64,000 nt of DNA from Streptomyces qaidamensis. Its GTDB lineage: Bacteria > Actinomycetota > Actinomycetes > Streptomycetales > Streptomycetaceae. Where the stretch lies: NCBI RefSeq assembly GCF_001611795.1, contig NZ_CP015098.1, forward strand, positions 1,178,001 to 1,242,000. The letters run 5' to 3'. The notes beneath the pieces were generated by a model. It saw only the letters and a list, made by a program, of their open reading frames with translations. It was not told the origin of the DNA and made no database searches. A program made the position numbers and the translations under genes. Of the stretch, positions 54,598 through 62,063 are shown one piece after another; position 1 is the stretch's first letter; every line of letters starts with the position of its first letter.

Positions 54598-55941
54598 GTG
54601 CTGCGAGTCGCCGTCGTAGGCTCCGGGCCGAGCGGGTGCTACACCGCCCAGAGCCTCGTCCAGCTGGACTCCGAGGTGCGCGTCGACGTGCTGGACCGGC
54701 TGCCGTGCCCGTACGGCCTCGTCCGCTACGGCGTGGCACCCGATCACGAGAAGATCAAGTCCCTGCAGAACACCCTGCGCGCGGTCCTGGAGCACGACCG
54801 GGTCCGGTTCCTCGGCGGCGTGCAGATCGGCCCAGGGGGTGTGCGCGCCGCCCGGCTGCGGGAGCTCTACCACGCGGTGGTGTACTGCGTGGGCGCCGCC
54901 ACCGACCGGCGGCTGGGCGTCCCCGGGGAGGACCTGCCGGGAAGCTGGTCGGCGACGCAATTCGTGTCCTGGTACAGCGCCCACCCGGACGCCGTGGACG
55001 CCGGATTCCTGCGGGACGCCCGGTCGGCCGTGGTCATCGGCGTGGGGAACGTCGCCGTGGACGTCACGCGGATGCTGGCCCGGGGACTGGCCGAGCTCAC
55101 CCCGACCGACATGCCGCAGGCTGCCCTGACGACCCTGGCGGAGAGCCGGGTGACCGAGATCCACATGGTGGGTCGGCGCGGCCCGTCCCAGGCCCGGTTC
55201 ACCACCAAGGAGCTGCGTGAACTGGGCACCCTGCCGGAGACCGACGTGGTCGTGGACCCGGCGGAACTGGCCCTGGACCCGGGTTATACGGACCCCTCCG
55301 CGCTGCCCGCCCCGCAGCGCCGCAACGTGGAGGTCCTGCGCGGCTGGGCCGGGACACCCCCGACAGGCGCCCCGCGCCGCATCCGCCTCCGGTTCTTCCT
55401 CCGCCCGGCCGAACTGCTCGCCGAGCAGGGCCGTGTGGGCGCGGTGCGGTTCGAGCGGACGGCCCCGGACGGCCACGGCGGCGTGACGGGCACGGGCCGT
55501 CACGAGGTCGTCGAGGGACAGCTGGTCCTGCGCTCGGTGGGCTACCGCGGGGTCCCCCTGGAGGGCCTTCCGTTCGATCCGGCCACCGGCACCGTCCCGA
55601 ACCGGTCCGGCCGCGTTCTGCGCGGGGGCGTCGTGACTCCGGGCGAGTACGTGGCGGGCTGGATCAAGCGCGGCCCCACGGGCGTCATCGGCACGAACCG
55701 CCCCTGCGCGAAGGAGACGGCCACGGCGCTTCTGGAGGACGCGCCGGCCCTCACCCTGCGGGCCGTGCCCGACGACCCCCTCCCGGCCCTGCACGCGGCG
55801 GGGAGCGACCCGGTCGCCTGGCAGGGGTGGCAGTCGATCGAGCGGGCGGAGGCGGAACTGGGAGCCTCACTGGGCCGCGGCGTGGTCAAACTCCCGGACT
55901 GGCAGTCCCTGTTGCAGGCCGCGGCGGGCAAGGACCCTTAG
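54598..55941 (+). CDS. Ferredoxin/adrenodoxin-type NADP reductase (FprA-like)
   Basis: 447-aa FAD enzyme. VAVVGSGPSGCYTAQSL (about residues 4-20) binds FAD. CPYGLVRYGVAPDHEKIKSLQNT is the adrenodoxin-reductase hallmark, and VIGVGNVAVDVTRMLAR binds NADP. WIKRGPTGVIGTNRPCAKET near the C-terminus is also conserved. It would pass electrons from NADPH to a ferredoxin serving cytochrome P450s. The GTG at 54598 follows AAGGAG. Its TAG stop spans the junction with the downstream IS unit. Confidence 0.9.
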   Translation: MLRVAVVGSGPSGCYTAQSLVQLDSEVRVDVLDRLPCPYGLVRYGVAPDHEKIKSLQNTLRAVLEHDRVRFLGGVQIGPGGVRAARLRELYHAVVYCVGAATDRRLGVPGEDLPGSWSATQFVSWYSAHPDAVDAGFLRDARSAVVIGVGNVAVDVTRMLARGLAELTPTDMPQAALTTLAESRVTEIHMVGRRGPSQARFTTKELRELGTLPETDVVVDPAELALDPGYTDPSALPAPQRRNVEVLRGWAGTPPTGAPRRIRLRFFLRPAELLAEQGRVGAVRFERTAPDGHGGVTGTGRHEVVEGQLVLRSVGYRGVPLEGLPFDPATGTVPNRSGRVLRGGVVTPGEYVAGWIKRGPTGVIGTNRPCAKETATALLEDAPALTLRAVPDDPLPALHAAGSDPVAWQGWQSIERAEAELGASLGRGVVKLPDWQSLLQAAAGKDP

Positions 55942-55971
55942 GACTGGAATCAGAATGAGGTCTCTGAGGCT
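55941..55971 (+). repeat. Left terminal inverted repeat of the IS5-type unit
   Basis: Begins GGACTGGAATCAGAAT and continues GAGGTCTCTGAGGCT. The first 16 bases match the internal right end except for one base; all 31 match the outer right end except for one base. Confidence 0.85.
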
Positions 55972-55973
55972 TC

Positions 55974-56789
55974 GTGGTGGGCGCAAGCCGTGGGAGGTCT
56001 GCCGATGGGCTGTGGGAGCGGATCGAGCCGCTGTTGCCGGTGACTGAGCGGCGCTTCCGGTACCCGGGGCGTCGTCGGCTCGATGACCGGCAGGTTCTGT
56101 GCGGCATCCTGTTCGTGCTCTACACCGGCATCCCCTGGCGCTGCCTCCCGCAGGAACTCGGCTTCGGCTCCGGGATGACCTGCTGGAGGCGACTGCGGGA
56201 GTGGAACGAGGCCGGGGTCTGGCAGTGCCTGCACGAGATGCTGCTGGCCGAACTGCGGGCGGCCGGCATATCGGATCCGTCCCGGGCTTCGGTCGACTCG
56301 AGCCATCTGCGGGCGATGAAAGGTGGTGCGGCCACCGGCCCGTCCCCGGTGGACCGGGGCAAGACCGGCAGCAAGCACCACGTGATCGTCGAGGCCCACG
56401 CCATCCCGCCGGCCGCCACGCTGACCGGTGGCAACCGCAACGACGTGACCCAGCTGATCCCACTGATCCGAGCCGTCCCGCCGATCCGCGGCAAACGCGG
56501 CCAACCGCTGCGCCGCCCGAAGCACCTCTACGCCGACCGCGGCTACGACCACGAGAGCTACCGCAACCAGGTCCGACGGTTCGAAATCACCCCGCACATC
56601 GCCCGGCGCGGCACCGAACACGGCTCCGGACTCGGCGTACACCGCTGGGGCGTGGAAGGCGCCATCGCACTACTGCACTGGTTCCGCCGCCTACGCATCC
56701 GCTGGGAGATCCGCGACGACATCCACCAGGCCTTCATCACACTCGGTTGTGCCGTCATCTGCCGGCGACGACTGAGGACCCCGCTCTGA
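55974..56789 (+). CDS. IS5 family DDE transposase
   Basis: 271-aa transposase, apparently intact. The N-terminal DUF4096-type region is LWERIEPLLPVTERRFRYPG, then DDRQVLCGILFVLYTGIPWR. Catalytic residues are the Asp of SVDSSHLRA, the Asp of LYADRGYDHESYR and the Glu of RWGVEGAIALLHWFRRLRIR. The TGA stop falls inside the internal right end. The element therefore could still be active. Exact start is uncertain. Confidence 0.9.
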   Translation: MVGASRGRSADGLWERIEPLLPVTERRFRYPGRRRLDDRQVLCGILFVLYTGIPWRCLPQELGFGSGMTCWRRLREWNEAGVWQCLHEMLLAELRAAGISDPSRASVDSSHLRAMKGGAATGPSPVDRGKTGSKHHVIVEAHAIPPAATLTGGNRNDVTQLIPLIRAVPPIRGKRGQPLRRPKHLYADRGYDHESYRNQVRRFEITPHIARRGTEHGSGLGVHRWGVEGAIALLHWFRRLRIRWEIRDDIHQAFITLGCAVICRRRLRTPL

Positions 56790-56798
56790 TTCCAGTCC
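56783..56798 (+). repeat. Internal right end of the basic IS5-type element
   Basis: GCTCTGATTCCAGTCC, the inverted form of the left terminus with one mismatch, contains the transposase stop. It is followed by AA rather than the TA seen at the outer ends. Confidence 0.8.
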
Positions 56799-56851
56799 AA
56801 AGTAAGGTGGCATCCCGCGTCGCGAACTCGCGCCAAGCACACGGAGGCGGA

Positions 56852-57769
56852 ATGCTCGCCAACTCGTCGGCGCTGGCGGCCGGAAGGCGTCATTCGGTCG
56901 GACGGCGCTGGGATGGAACCGTTCTCGCCGTGGGCGATACCGCAGCCGCTGAATGTCGTGTCGAGCGATGGGAAGACGTCGTCGCGGTGGCAGCTGGCAA
57001 CGTCCATACCGCGACGAACACAGGCAGGGCTCATACGGTGGGACTCCGGTCGGACGGTACGGTGCTGGCAACGGGGTGGAATGGCGATGGGCAATGTGAT
57101 GTCGCCGGATGGCGAGGCATCACGGCCGTCGCCGCAGGCTGGCGCCGCACGCTCGGGCTCCTCGCGAATGGCCGCGTGCTAGCAGTTGGCCGGAGTTCAG
57201 AAGGACAGTGCGACGTGCAGTCCTGGCGCGAGATGGTCGTCCTCTCGTGTGGTGACTGGCACTCGGTCGGCGTCCGGTCGGACGGTTCTGCACTGGCCAC
57301 GGGGAACAACCGACGACGACAGTGTGCCGTTGAAGGGTGGCGTGACCTGGCCGCCATTTCGGCCGGGTATCTCCATACCGTCGGCCTCAGAGCCGACGGG
57401 CGGGCAGTAGCGACCGGAGACCGGGCAACCGGGGCGTGTGAGGTCGATGAGTGGGAAGACGTGGTGGCGCTCGGCGCGGGCAGCTACCACACCGTCGGGG
57501 TCACTGCGTCCGGACGGGTCCTCGCAGCAGGAGACAACAGCTACGGACAGTGCGAAGTCGGCGATTGGCGCGACATTGTCGCCGTGGCGGCCGGTTCAAC
57601 GCACACCCTTGGCCTGCGTGCCAACGGCACAGTCGTGACCACAGGGAACAATGCCGACAGACAGTGTGAAGTCGATGCCTGGTCCGGAGTCCAGCTTCCA
57701 CAGGCCGCCGGGCCGCGCCAACGCGAACTGACACGCCGTCACCCCCGAGCCTCAGAGACCTCGTTCTGA
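56852..57769 (+). CDS. RCC1-like seven-repeat beta-propeller protein (IS cargo)
   Basis: 305-aa protein made almost wholly of seven RCC1-type repeats of about 38-48 residues. Typical ones read ITAVAAGWRRTLGLLANGRV, LAAISAGYLHTVGLRADGRA and IVAVAAGSTHTLGLRANGTV; each ends near GQC(D/E)VxxW. Seven repeats would close a full propeller. No signal peptide or other domain is present. The ATG at 56852 follows ACGGAGG. The last residues (RASETSF) and the TGA are encoded by the outer right IS end. Base composition looks less GC-rich than the neighbours, a sign of transfer. The role is unknown. Confidence 0.8.
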   Translation: MLANSSALAAGRRHSVGRRWDGTVLAVGDTAAAECRVERWEDVVAVAAGNVHTATNTGRAHTVGLRSDGTVLATGWNGDGQCDVAGWRGITAVAAGWRRTLGLLANGRVLAVGRSSEGQCDVQSWREMVVLSCGDWHSVGVRSDGSALATGNNRRRQCAVEGWRDLAAISAGYLHTVGLRADGRAVATGDRATGACEVDEWEDVVALGAGSYHTVGVTASGRVLAAGDNSYGQCEVGDWRDIVAVAAGSTHTLGLRANGTVVTTGNNADRQCEVDAWSGVQLPQAAGPRQRELTRRHPRASETSF

Positions 57770-57778
57770 TTCCAGTCC
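57748..57778 (-). repeat. Outer right end, an inverted copy of the left end
   Basis: Ends ...TTCTGATTCCAGTCC and includes the inner bases AGCCTCAGAGACCTC that occur only in the left end, not in the internal right end. It is therefore a left end in reverse orientation, probably all that remains of a second IS copy. Confidence 0.75.
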
Positions 57779-57780
57779 TA

Positions 57781-57801
57781 GACGGTGCCCTGGACACCGT
57801 C
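57781..57801 (+). terminator. Displaced terminator of the ferredoxin reductase gene
   Basis: GACGGTG-CCCTGGA-CACCGTC, a perfect 7-bp stem followed by TTAG, begins 3 bases beyond the IS unit. Without the insertion it would lie directly after the reductase stop, so the insertion has moved it 1.84 kb away. Confidence 0.55.
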
Positions 57802-57934
57802 TTAGTCCCCCTGGACCCTTAGCCCCTTACCGCCTTAGCCCCTTGCCGATGAGCGCCCGATCAGGGCGTGGGTGTGGCGCCGCGGCGTTTCGCAAGGCGC
57901 CGGAGCCACGCGGGCCGCACGCCCCGCAGGCACC

Positions 57935-58285
57935 TCAGCCGCCCGGACGGACGGCCTGCCGGGCCGCCGCGGCGAGCAGAGCACCCATGAGCCCCGGGAA
58001 CAGCTCATCGAGCTCGTCCCGGCGCAGCCCGTTCATCTTGGCCGTCCCCCGGTACACCTGCCGGATCACCCCGCTCTCCCGCAGCACCCGGAAATGGTGG
58101 GTGGTGGTCGACTTGGTGACGGGCAGCTCGAAGTCCGAGCAGGACAACTCCCCCCGTGCACCGGCAAGTTCCCGCACGATCCGCAACCTCATCGGATCCG
58201 AGAGCGCGTGCAGCACCCCCTCCAGCCGGATCTCGTCACGCGCGGGATGCGGCAGGTCACGACTGCTGACGGCGGACGACGACAC
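57935..58285 (-). CDS. ArsR/HTH_20 family transcriptional regulator
   Basis: 116-aa winged-helix protein. EGVLHALSDPMRLRIVRELAG, then LPVTKSTTTHHFRVLRESGVIRQ with the recognition helix, and GLRRDELDELFPGLM at the C-terminus. The metal-binding cysteine pair of classical ArsR is missing (only one Cys, in ELSCSDF), so it probably senses something else. It diverges from an OYE-type reductase, its likely target. The GTG at 58285 follows GTGGAG. Confidence 0.87.
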   Translation of the reverse strand: MSSSAVSSRDLPHPARDEIRLEGVLHALSDPMRLRIVRELAGARGELSCSDFELPVTKSTTTHHFRVLRESGVIRQVYRGTAKMNGLRRDELDELFPGLMGALLAAAARQAVRPGG

Positions 58286-58334
58286 GGCGGCTCCACTTCC
58301 TCGGAAGCTCCCATAGTACGAGAGCCTTCGTAGT

Positions 58335-58366
58335 TTGACATCCGCCGTACTACGATGCCTATCGTA
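58335..58366 (+). promoter_or_regulatory. Promoter and operator of the OYE-type reductase
   Basis: TTGACA (58335-58340) and TATCGT (58360-58365), 19 bp apart, fit a housekeeping promoter with a long spacer. TACGAT-GCCT-ATCGTA (58351-58366) is a perfect palindrome over the -10. Related TACGA/TCGTA half-sites occur from 58317 on. Repression by the divergent ArsR protein is likely. Confidence 0.6.
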
Positions 58367-58403
58367 CGAGTCGACCTCGGCCCCGTGACGAATGGAGTCC
58401 GCC

Positions 58404-59483
58404 GTGACCGCGCTCTTCGAGCCCTTCACCCTGCGCGAGCTGACGATCCCGAACCGCGTGTGGATGCCCCCGATGTGCCAGTACTCGGCGGCGCCAAAGG
58501 GCCCGGAGAGCGGGGTCCCCACCGACTGGCACTTCGCGCACTACGCCGCCCGCGCCACCGGCGGCACGGGCCTGATCGTCGTCGAGGCGACCGCGGTGTC
58601 CCCGCAGGGCCGCATCTCCCCCTACGACCTCGGCATCTGGAACGACACGCAGGTCGAGGCGTTCCGCCGCATCACCCGCTTCCTCACCGCACAGGGCACG
58701 GTGCCGGCGATCCAGCTGGCTCACGCGGGACGCAAGGCATCCACGGACCGCCCCTGGAAGGGCGGCGCCCCGGTCGGTCCGGACCAGCACGGCTGGGAGC
58801 CGGTCGCCCCGAGCCCGCTCGCCTTCGACGACCGGCACCCGGTTCCGGCCGAGCTGACCCCCGGCCAGATCAAGGACGTGGTCGAGCAGTTCGCCGCCGC
58901 GGCCCGCCGCGCGCTCGACGCCGGTTTCGAGATCGCCGAGATCCACGGCGCCCACGGATACCTGATCAACGAGTTCCTCTCCCCGCACTCCAACCACCGC
59001 ACCGACGCCTACGGCGGCTCGTACGAGAACCGCACCCGTTTCGCCCTCGAAGTCGTCGACGCCGTGCGGGAGGTCTGGCCGGACGACAAGCCGCTGTTCT
59101 TCCGCGTCTCGGCGACCGAATGGCTCGACGACGGCGGCTGGACCGCGGACGACACGGTCCGTTTCGCCGCCGACCTGCGGGCCCACGGCATCGACCTGCT
59201 GGACGTCTCCACCGGCGGCAACGCCTCCGGCGTCCGCATCCCCACGACCCCCGGCTACCAGGTGCCCTTCGCCGCCCGGGTGCGGAACGAGACGTCCCTG
59301 CCGGTCGCCGCCGTCGGACTCATCACCGACGTGGAGCAGGCCGAGAAGATCCTGGCCAACGGCGAGGCGGACGCGGTCCTGCTGGGCCGTGAGCTGCTGC
59401 GCAATCCCTCGTGGGCCCGGCACGCGGCACGGGAACTCGGCGGTGAGGTGCGGGTGCCGGACCAGTACCACCGGTCGGTCTGA
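58404..59483 (+). CDS. NADH:flavin oxidoreductase, Old Yellow Enzyme family (YqjM-like)
   Basis: About 359-aa TIM-barrel FMN enzyme. LTIPNRVWMPPMCQYSA with its cysteine (the YqjM-type redox sensor), VEATAVSPQGRISPYDLGIW, IQLAHAGRKAS (FMN and substrate His), IHGAHGYLINEFLSPHSN and YGGSYENRTRF are all typical. It reduces activated alkenes such as enones using NAD(P)H. GTG 58404 (GGAG 6 bases upstream) is preferred; ATG 58392 is possible. It is divergent from an ArsR-type regulator. Confidence 0.92.
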   Translation: MTALFEPFTLRELTIPNRVWMPPMCQYSAAPKGPESGVPTDWHFAHYAARATGGTGLIVVEATAVSPQGRISPYDLGIWNDTQVEAFRRITRFLTAQGTVPAIQLAHAGRKASTDRPWKGGAPVGPDQHGWEPVAPSPLAFDDRHPVPAELTPGQIKDVVEQFAAAARRALDAGFEIAEIHGAHGYLINEFLSPHSNHRTDAYGGSYENRTRFALEVVDAVREVWPDDKPLFFRVSATEWLDDGGWTADDTVRFAADLRAHGIDLLDVSTGGNASGVRIPTTPGYQVPFAARVRNETSLPVAAVGLITDVEQAEKILANGEADAVLLGRELLRNPSWARHAARELGGEVRVPDQYHRSV

Positions 59484-59503
59484 TCCGGCACCCGTGAGGT
59501 ACG

Positions 59504-60862
59504 TCAGCCGGCCGCGCACGCCGTTCCGTTGAGCGTGAACGCGGCCGGGGCGGCGCTGTTGCCACCGTGGTTCGCCTGGTAGCCGATGCTCACGCTCGCG
59601 CCCGGCGAGATGGTGCCGTTGTACGCGACGTTGGTGGCGGTGACCGCCCCGGACGACGGCGTGTACGTGGCGCCCCAGCCACCCGTGACCGTCTGGCCGG
59701 CGGGCAGCGTGAAGCCGAGTTTCCAGCCGTCGACGGCCTTCGTGCCGGTGTTGGTGAGGGTCACGGAGGCGGTCAGACCGGTGTTCCAGGCGTTCACCGA
59801 CACCTTCACCCTGCACGCGCCGGGCTGGGGCTGGGGCGCCGGGCCCGAGCTGTCCAGGCCGAAGAAGGTGAGCACGCGGGACGCCATGCCCTGGGCGTAG
59901 AGGTTGTGGCCGACGCCCTGGAGGCTGACGGCCTCCACGGGGGCCCGGTCACCCGTGCCGCCGTAGCGGGTGCGGATCCAGCCGGACTGGGGCGTGTCGG
60001 TGGTGGTGGCCGTCTGGCTCACGCCCTGCACGTTCGTCCACTGTTTGATCTGCTCCCCGAAGTTGGGGTAGCGCAGGACGTCGTCCTGGGTACCGTGCCA
60101 GATCTGCATCCGGGGCCGGGGGCCGGTGTAACCGGGGTACGCGCCCCGGGCCAGGTCGCCCCATTCCTTCGGAGTGCGGGTGATCGTGCCGCCCGAGCAG
60201 GCGCTGTTCCACTCGGAGCCGTCGGTGGTGGCGAAACAGCCGAACGGGACGCCCGAGAAGGCAGCGCCCGCCGCGAACACGTCCGGGTAGTCCCCGAGCA
60301 GGACGTTCGTCATCATCGCGCCGGAGGAGATGCCGGTGGCGAACACCCGGCCGGTGTCGGCGTCGTAGGTGCGGGTGACCCAGTCGATCATCGACTTGAT
60401 GCCGACGGGGTCGCTGCCGCCACCGCGGCGCAGGGCCTGGGGCGAGGAGACGTCGAAGCACTTGCTGCTGCGGGTGACGGAGGGGTACAGCACGATGAAT
60501 CCGTACCGGTCGGCGAGCGTGTCGTACTCGGTGCCGTTGTACATGTCCGGGCCCGAGCCGGTGCACCAGTGCACGGCGACCACGACGGCCGGCTTCGGCG
60601 TGACGCTGTCCGGTACGTACAGGTACATGCGCAGATTGCTGGGGTTGGTTCCGAAGTTCGTGACTTCGGTGAGGGCCGCGGCGGGCACGGCCCCTGCGCG
60701 GACGGAGTCGCGGGCCGGCTCGCCGGCGACGGCCGCCGGCGCGGTGAGCGCCGTGGCCGTGAGCAGCGAGAGCAGCGCGGCGACGAGCGCGAGGAGGGCC
60801 GACCGCGGGCGTCTCCTCGCGGCGCGGGCGGTGGCGGGCACGTCCGGGATCCTTCGGTTCAT
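59504..60862 (-). CDS. Secreted CE1/PHB-depolymerase-like esterase with CBM2
   Basis: 452-aa exported enzyme. The signal peptide spans about residues 20-46. The esterase domain (about 60-345) has the nucleophile in ATGISSGAMMTN, VVAVHWCTGSGP at the oxyanion region and VGHNLYAQ with the catalytic His. A PQPQP linker leads to a CBM2 cellulose-binding module (CRVKVSVNAWNTGLTASVTL ... CAAG) with bracketing cysteines. It is probably an acetyl-xylan or feruloyl esterase attached to plant cell wall. A CebR-like operator lies upstream. Confidence 0.9.
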   Translation of the reverse strand: MNRRIPDVPATARAARRRPRSALLALVAALLSLLTATALTAPAAVAGEPARDSVRAGAVPAAALTEVTNFGTNPSNLRMYLYVPDSVTPKPAVVVAVHWCTGSGPDMYNGTEYDTLADRYGFIVLYPSVTRSSKCFDVSSPQALRRGGGSDPVGIKSMIDWVTRTYDADTGRVFATGISSGAMMTNVLLGDYPDVFAAGAAFSGVPFGCFATTDGSEWNSACSGGTITRTPKEWGDLARGAYPGYTGPRPRMQIWHGTQDDVLRYPNFGEQIKQWTNVQGVSQTATTTDTPQSGWIRTRYGGTGDRAPVEAVSLQGVGHNLYAQGMASRVLTFFGLDSSGPAPQPQPGACRVKVSVNAWNTGLTASVTLTNTGTKAVDGWKLGFTLPAGQTVTGGWGATYTPSSGAVTATNVAYNGTISPGASVSIGYQANHGGNSAAPAAFTLNGTACAAG

Positions 60863-60924
60863 CGACTCGCCCTCTCGTGAAGGGAAGCGGTCCGTTCGGC
60901 ATGGTGACATGGACATGGCCCGCA

Positions 60925-60938
60925 TGGAAGCGCTCCCA
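60925..60938. promoter_or_regulatory. CebR-like operator upstream of the esterase
   Basis: TGGAAGCGCTCCCA differs at one base from TGGGAGCGCTCCCA, the known binding site of the cellobiose repressor CebR in Streptomyces. It lies 63 bases upstream of the esterase start. Confidence 0.7.
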
Positions 60939-60988
60939 CAGAGTCGGCGGCCTGACCAGGAGCGACCGAAAGTGTTCTGCGCGAAGCG

Positions 60989-61017
60989 TTGACTAGAAAG
61001 CGCTTGCCCCCTACGTT
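60989..61017 (+). promoter_or_regulatory. Promoter for the pectate lyase with an embedded AAGCGCTT element
   Basis: TTGACT (60989-60994) and TACGTT (61012-61017) are separated by exactly 17 bp. The spacer holds AAGCGCTT (60998-61005), the LacI/CebR-type operator core. The lyase start is 184 bases downstream, giving a long leader. Confidence 0.6.
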
Positions 61018-61200
61018 CCGTTCAGCAGTGTGACCCGTCAGCGCAAGCGGGGCACGTTCAGCTCGCGCAGTAGACAGACCCATGAACCTCGTTCATCTAC
61101 ATGATCCGCCAGGCTCCATGAAGACATCCCCCCACGGGACGCCCGGGCGCCGGAGGCCCCACCCCTCCCCATCCGCCCCCACGACAGAAGGAATCGGGAC

Positions 61201-61989
61201 ATGACTTCTGCGACACGTCCGCGCGCCCGCAGGCGCGCACTGACCGGCGCACTGGCCACACTCGGCCTGTCGGTTGGCATGATCATGACTACCCATGCGC
61301 CCACCGCGAGCGCCGCGACCTGGCCGACCCCCAACGGCAGCCAGGGCACCTCCTCCACCATCTCCGTGTCCGGCACCAAGGACTACGGGATGAAGCGGTA
61401 CTACGGCACGGGCGCACTGGCCGGTGACGGCCAGGAGGAGGGTCAGGACCCGATCTTCAAGCTCGCGAACGGCGCGGTGCTGAAGAACGTCATCCTCGGC
61501 GCCCCCGCGGCCGACGGCATCCACTGCGAGGGCAGCTGCACGCTGCAGAACGTCTGGTGGGAGGACGTCGGCGAGGACGCCGCCACCTTCCGCGGCGGCA
61601 ACGGCGCCACCTACCAGGTGATCGGCGGCGGCGCGAAGAAGGCGGCCGACAAGGTCTTCCAGCACAACGGCGGCGGCACGCTGACCATCTCCAACTTCGC
61701 GGTGCAGGAGTTCAAGACGCTCTACCGCTCCTGCGGTGACTGCTCCACGCAGTACACGCGCAAGGTCAACCTCAACACCGTCGACGTGACCGGAACCGGC
61801 TCCACCGCGCGACTCGTCGGCATCAACGTCAACCGCAACGACGTGGCGACCTTGCGGAACATCACGATCCGCAACGATTCCGGGCGCAAGGTCGTGCCCT
61901 GCCAGAAGTACAACAACAACACCGCCGTCGGCTCGGGACCCGACAGCAAGAACTGTCTGTACTCCACTTCGGACATCACCTACAGGTAG
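61201..61989 (+). CDS. Secreted pectate lyase, PL3 family
   Basis: 262-aa exported enzyme. The twin-arginine-like start RPRARRRALTGALATLGLSV and cleavage near ASA-AT (about residue 39) indicate secretion. The mature part is the short PL3 beta-helix: KNVILGAPAADGIHCEGSCTLQNVWWEDVGEDAATFRG and GGGTLTISNFAVQEFKTLYRSCGDC (split in the protein). It cleaves pectate by beta-elimination using calcium. The ATG at 61201 follows AGAAGGAA. A terminator hairpin follows. Confidence 0.92.
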   Translation: MTSATRPRARRRALTGALATLGLSVGMIMTTHAPTASAATWPTPNGSQGTSSTISVSGTKDYGMKRYYGTGALAGDGQEEGQDPIFKLANGAVLKNVILGAPAADGIHCEGSCTLQNVWWEDVGEDAATFRGGNGATYQVIGGGAKKAADKVFQHNGGGTLTISNFAVQEFKTLYRSCGDCSTQYTRKVNLNTVDVTGTGSTARLVGINVNRNDVATLRNITIRNDSGRKVVPCQKYNNNTAVGSGPDSKNCLYSTSDITYR

Positions 61990-62017
61990 TCCGCAGCGGT
62001 TCCCCCCACGGTGAAGG

Positions 62018-62057
62018 CGGCCGTGCGGAGCGTCCCGGCGGGCGCTGCGCACGGCCG
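62018..62057. terminator. Bidirectional terminator between the pectate lyase and PaaX genes
   Basis: CGGCCGTGCG (62018-62027) and CGCACGGCCG (62048-62057) pair perfectly over 10 bp, with an inner AGCG/CGCT stem in the 20-base loop. It lies between convergent genes. Confidence 0.75.
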
Positions 62058-62063
62058 TTCGTG

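Larger units (their letters stand above)
55941..57778 (+). mobile_element. IS5-type composite unit carrying an RCC1-like cargo gene, 1838 bp
   Basis: The outer ends (55941-55971 and 57748-57778) match over 30 of 31 bp as inverted repeats starting GGACTGGAATCAGAAT. TA flanks both sides (55939-55940 and 57779-57780), fitting a 2-bp target duplication. An internal right end at 56783-56798 marks the border of the basic IS (55941-56798, 858 bp). The remaining 980 bp hold the cargo gene. Confidence 0.8.
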
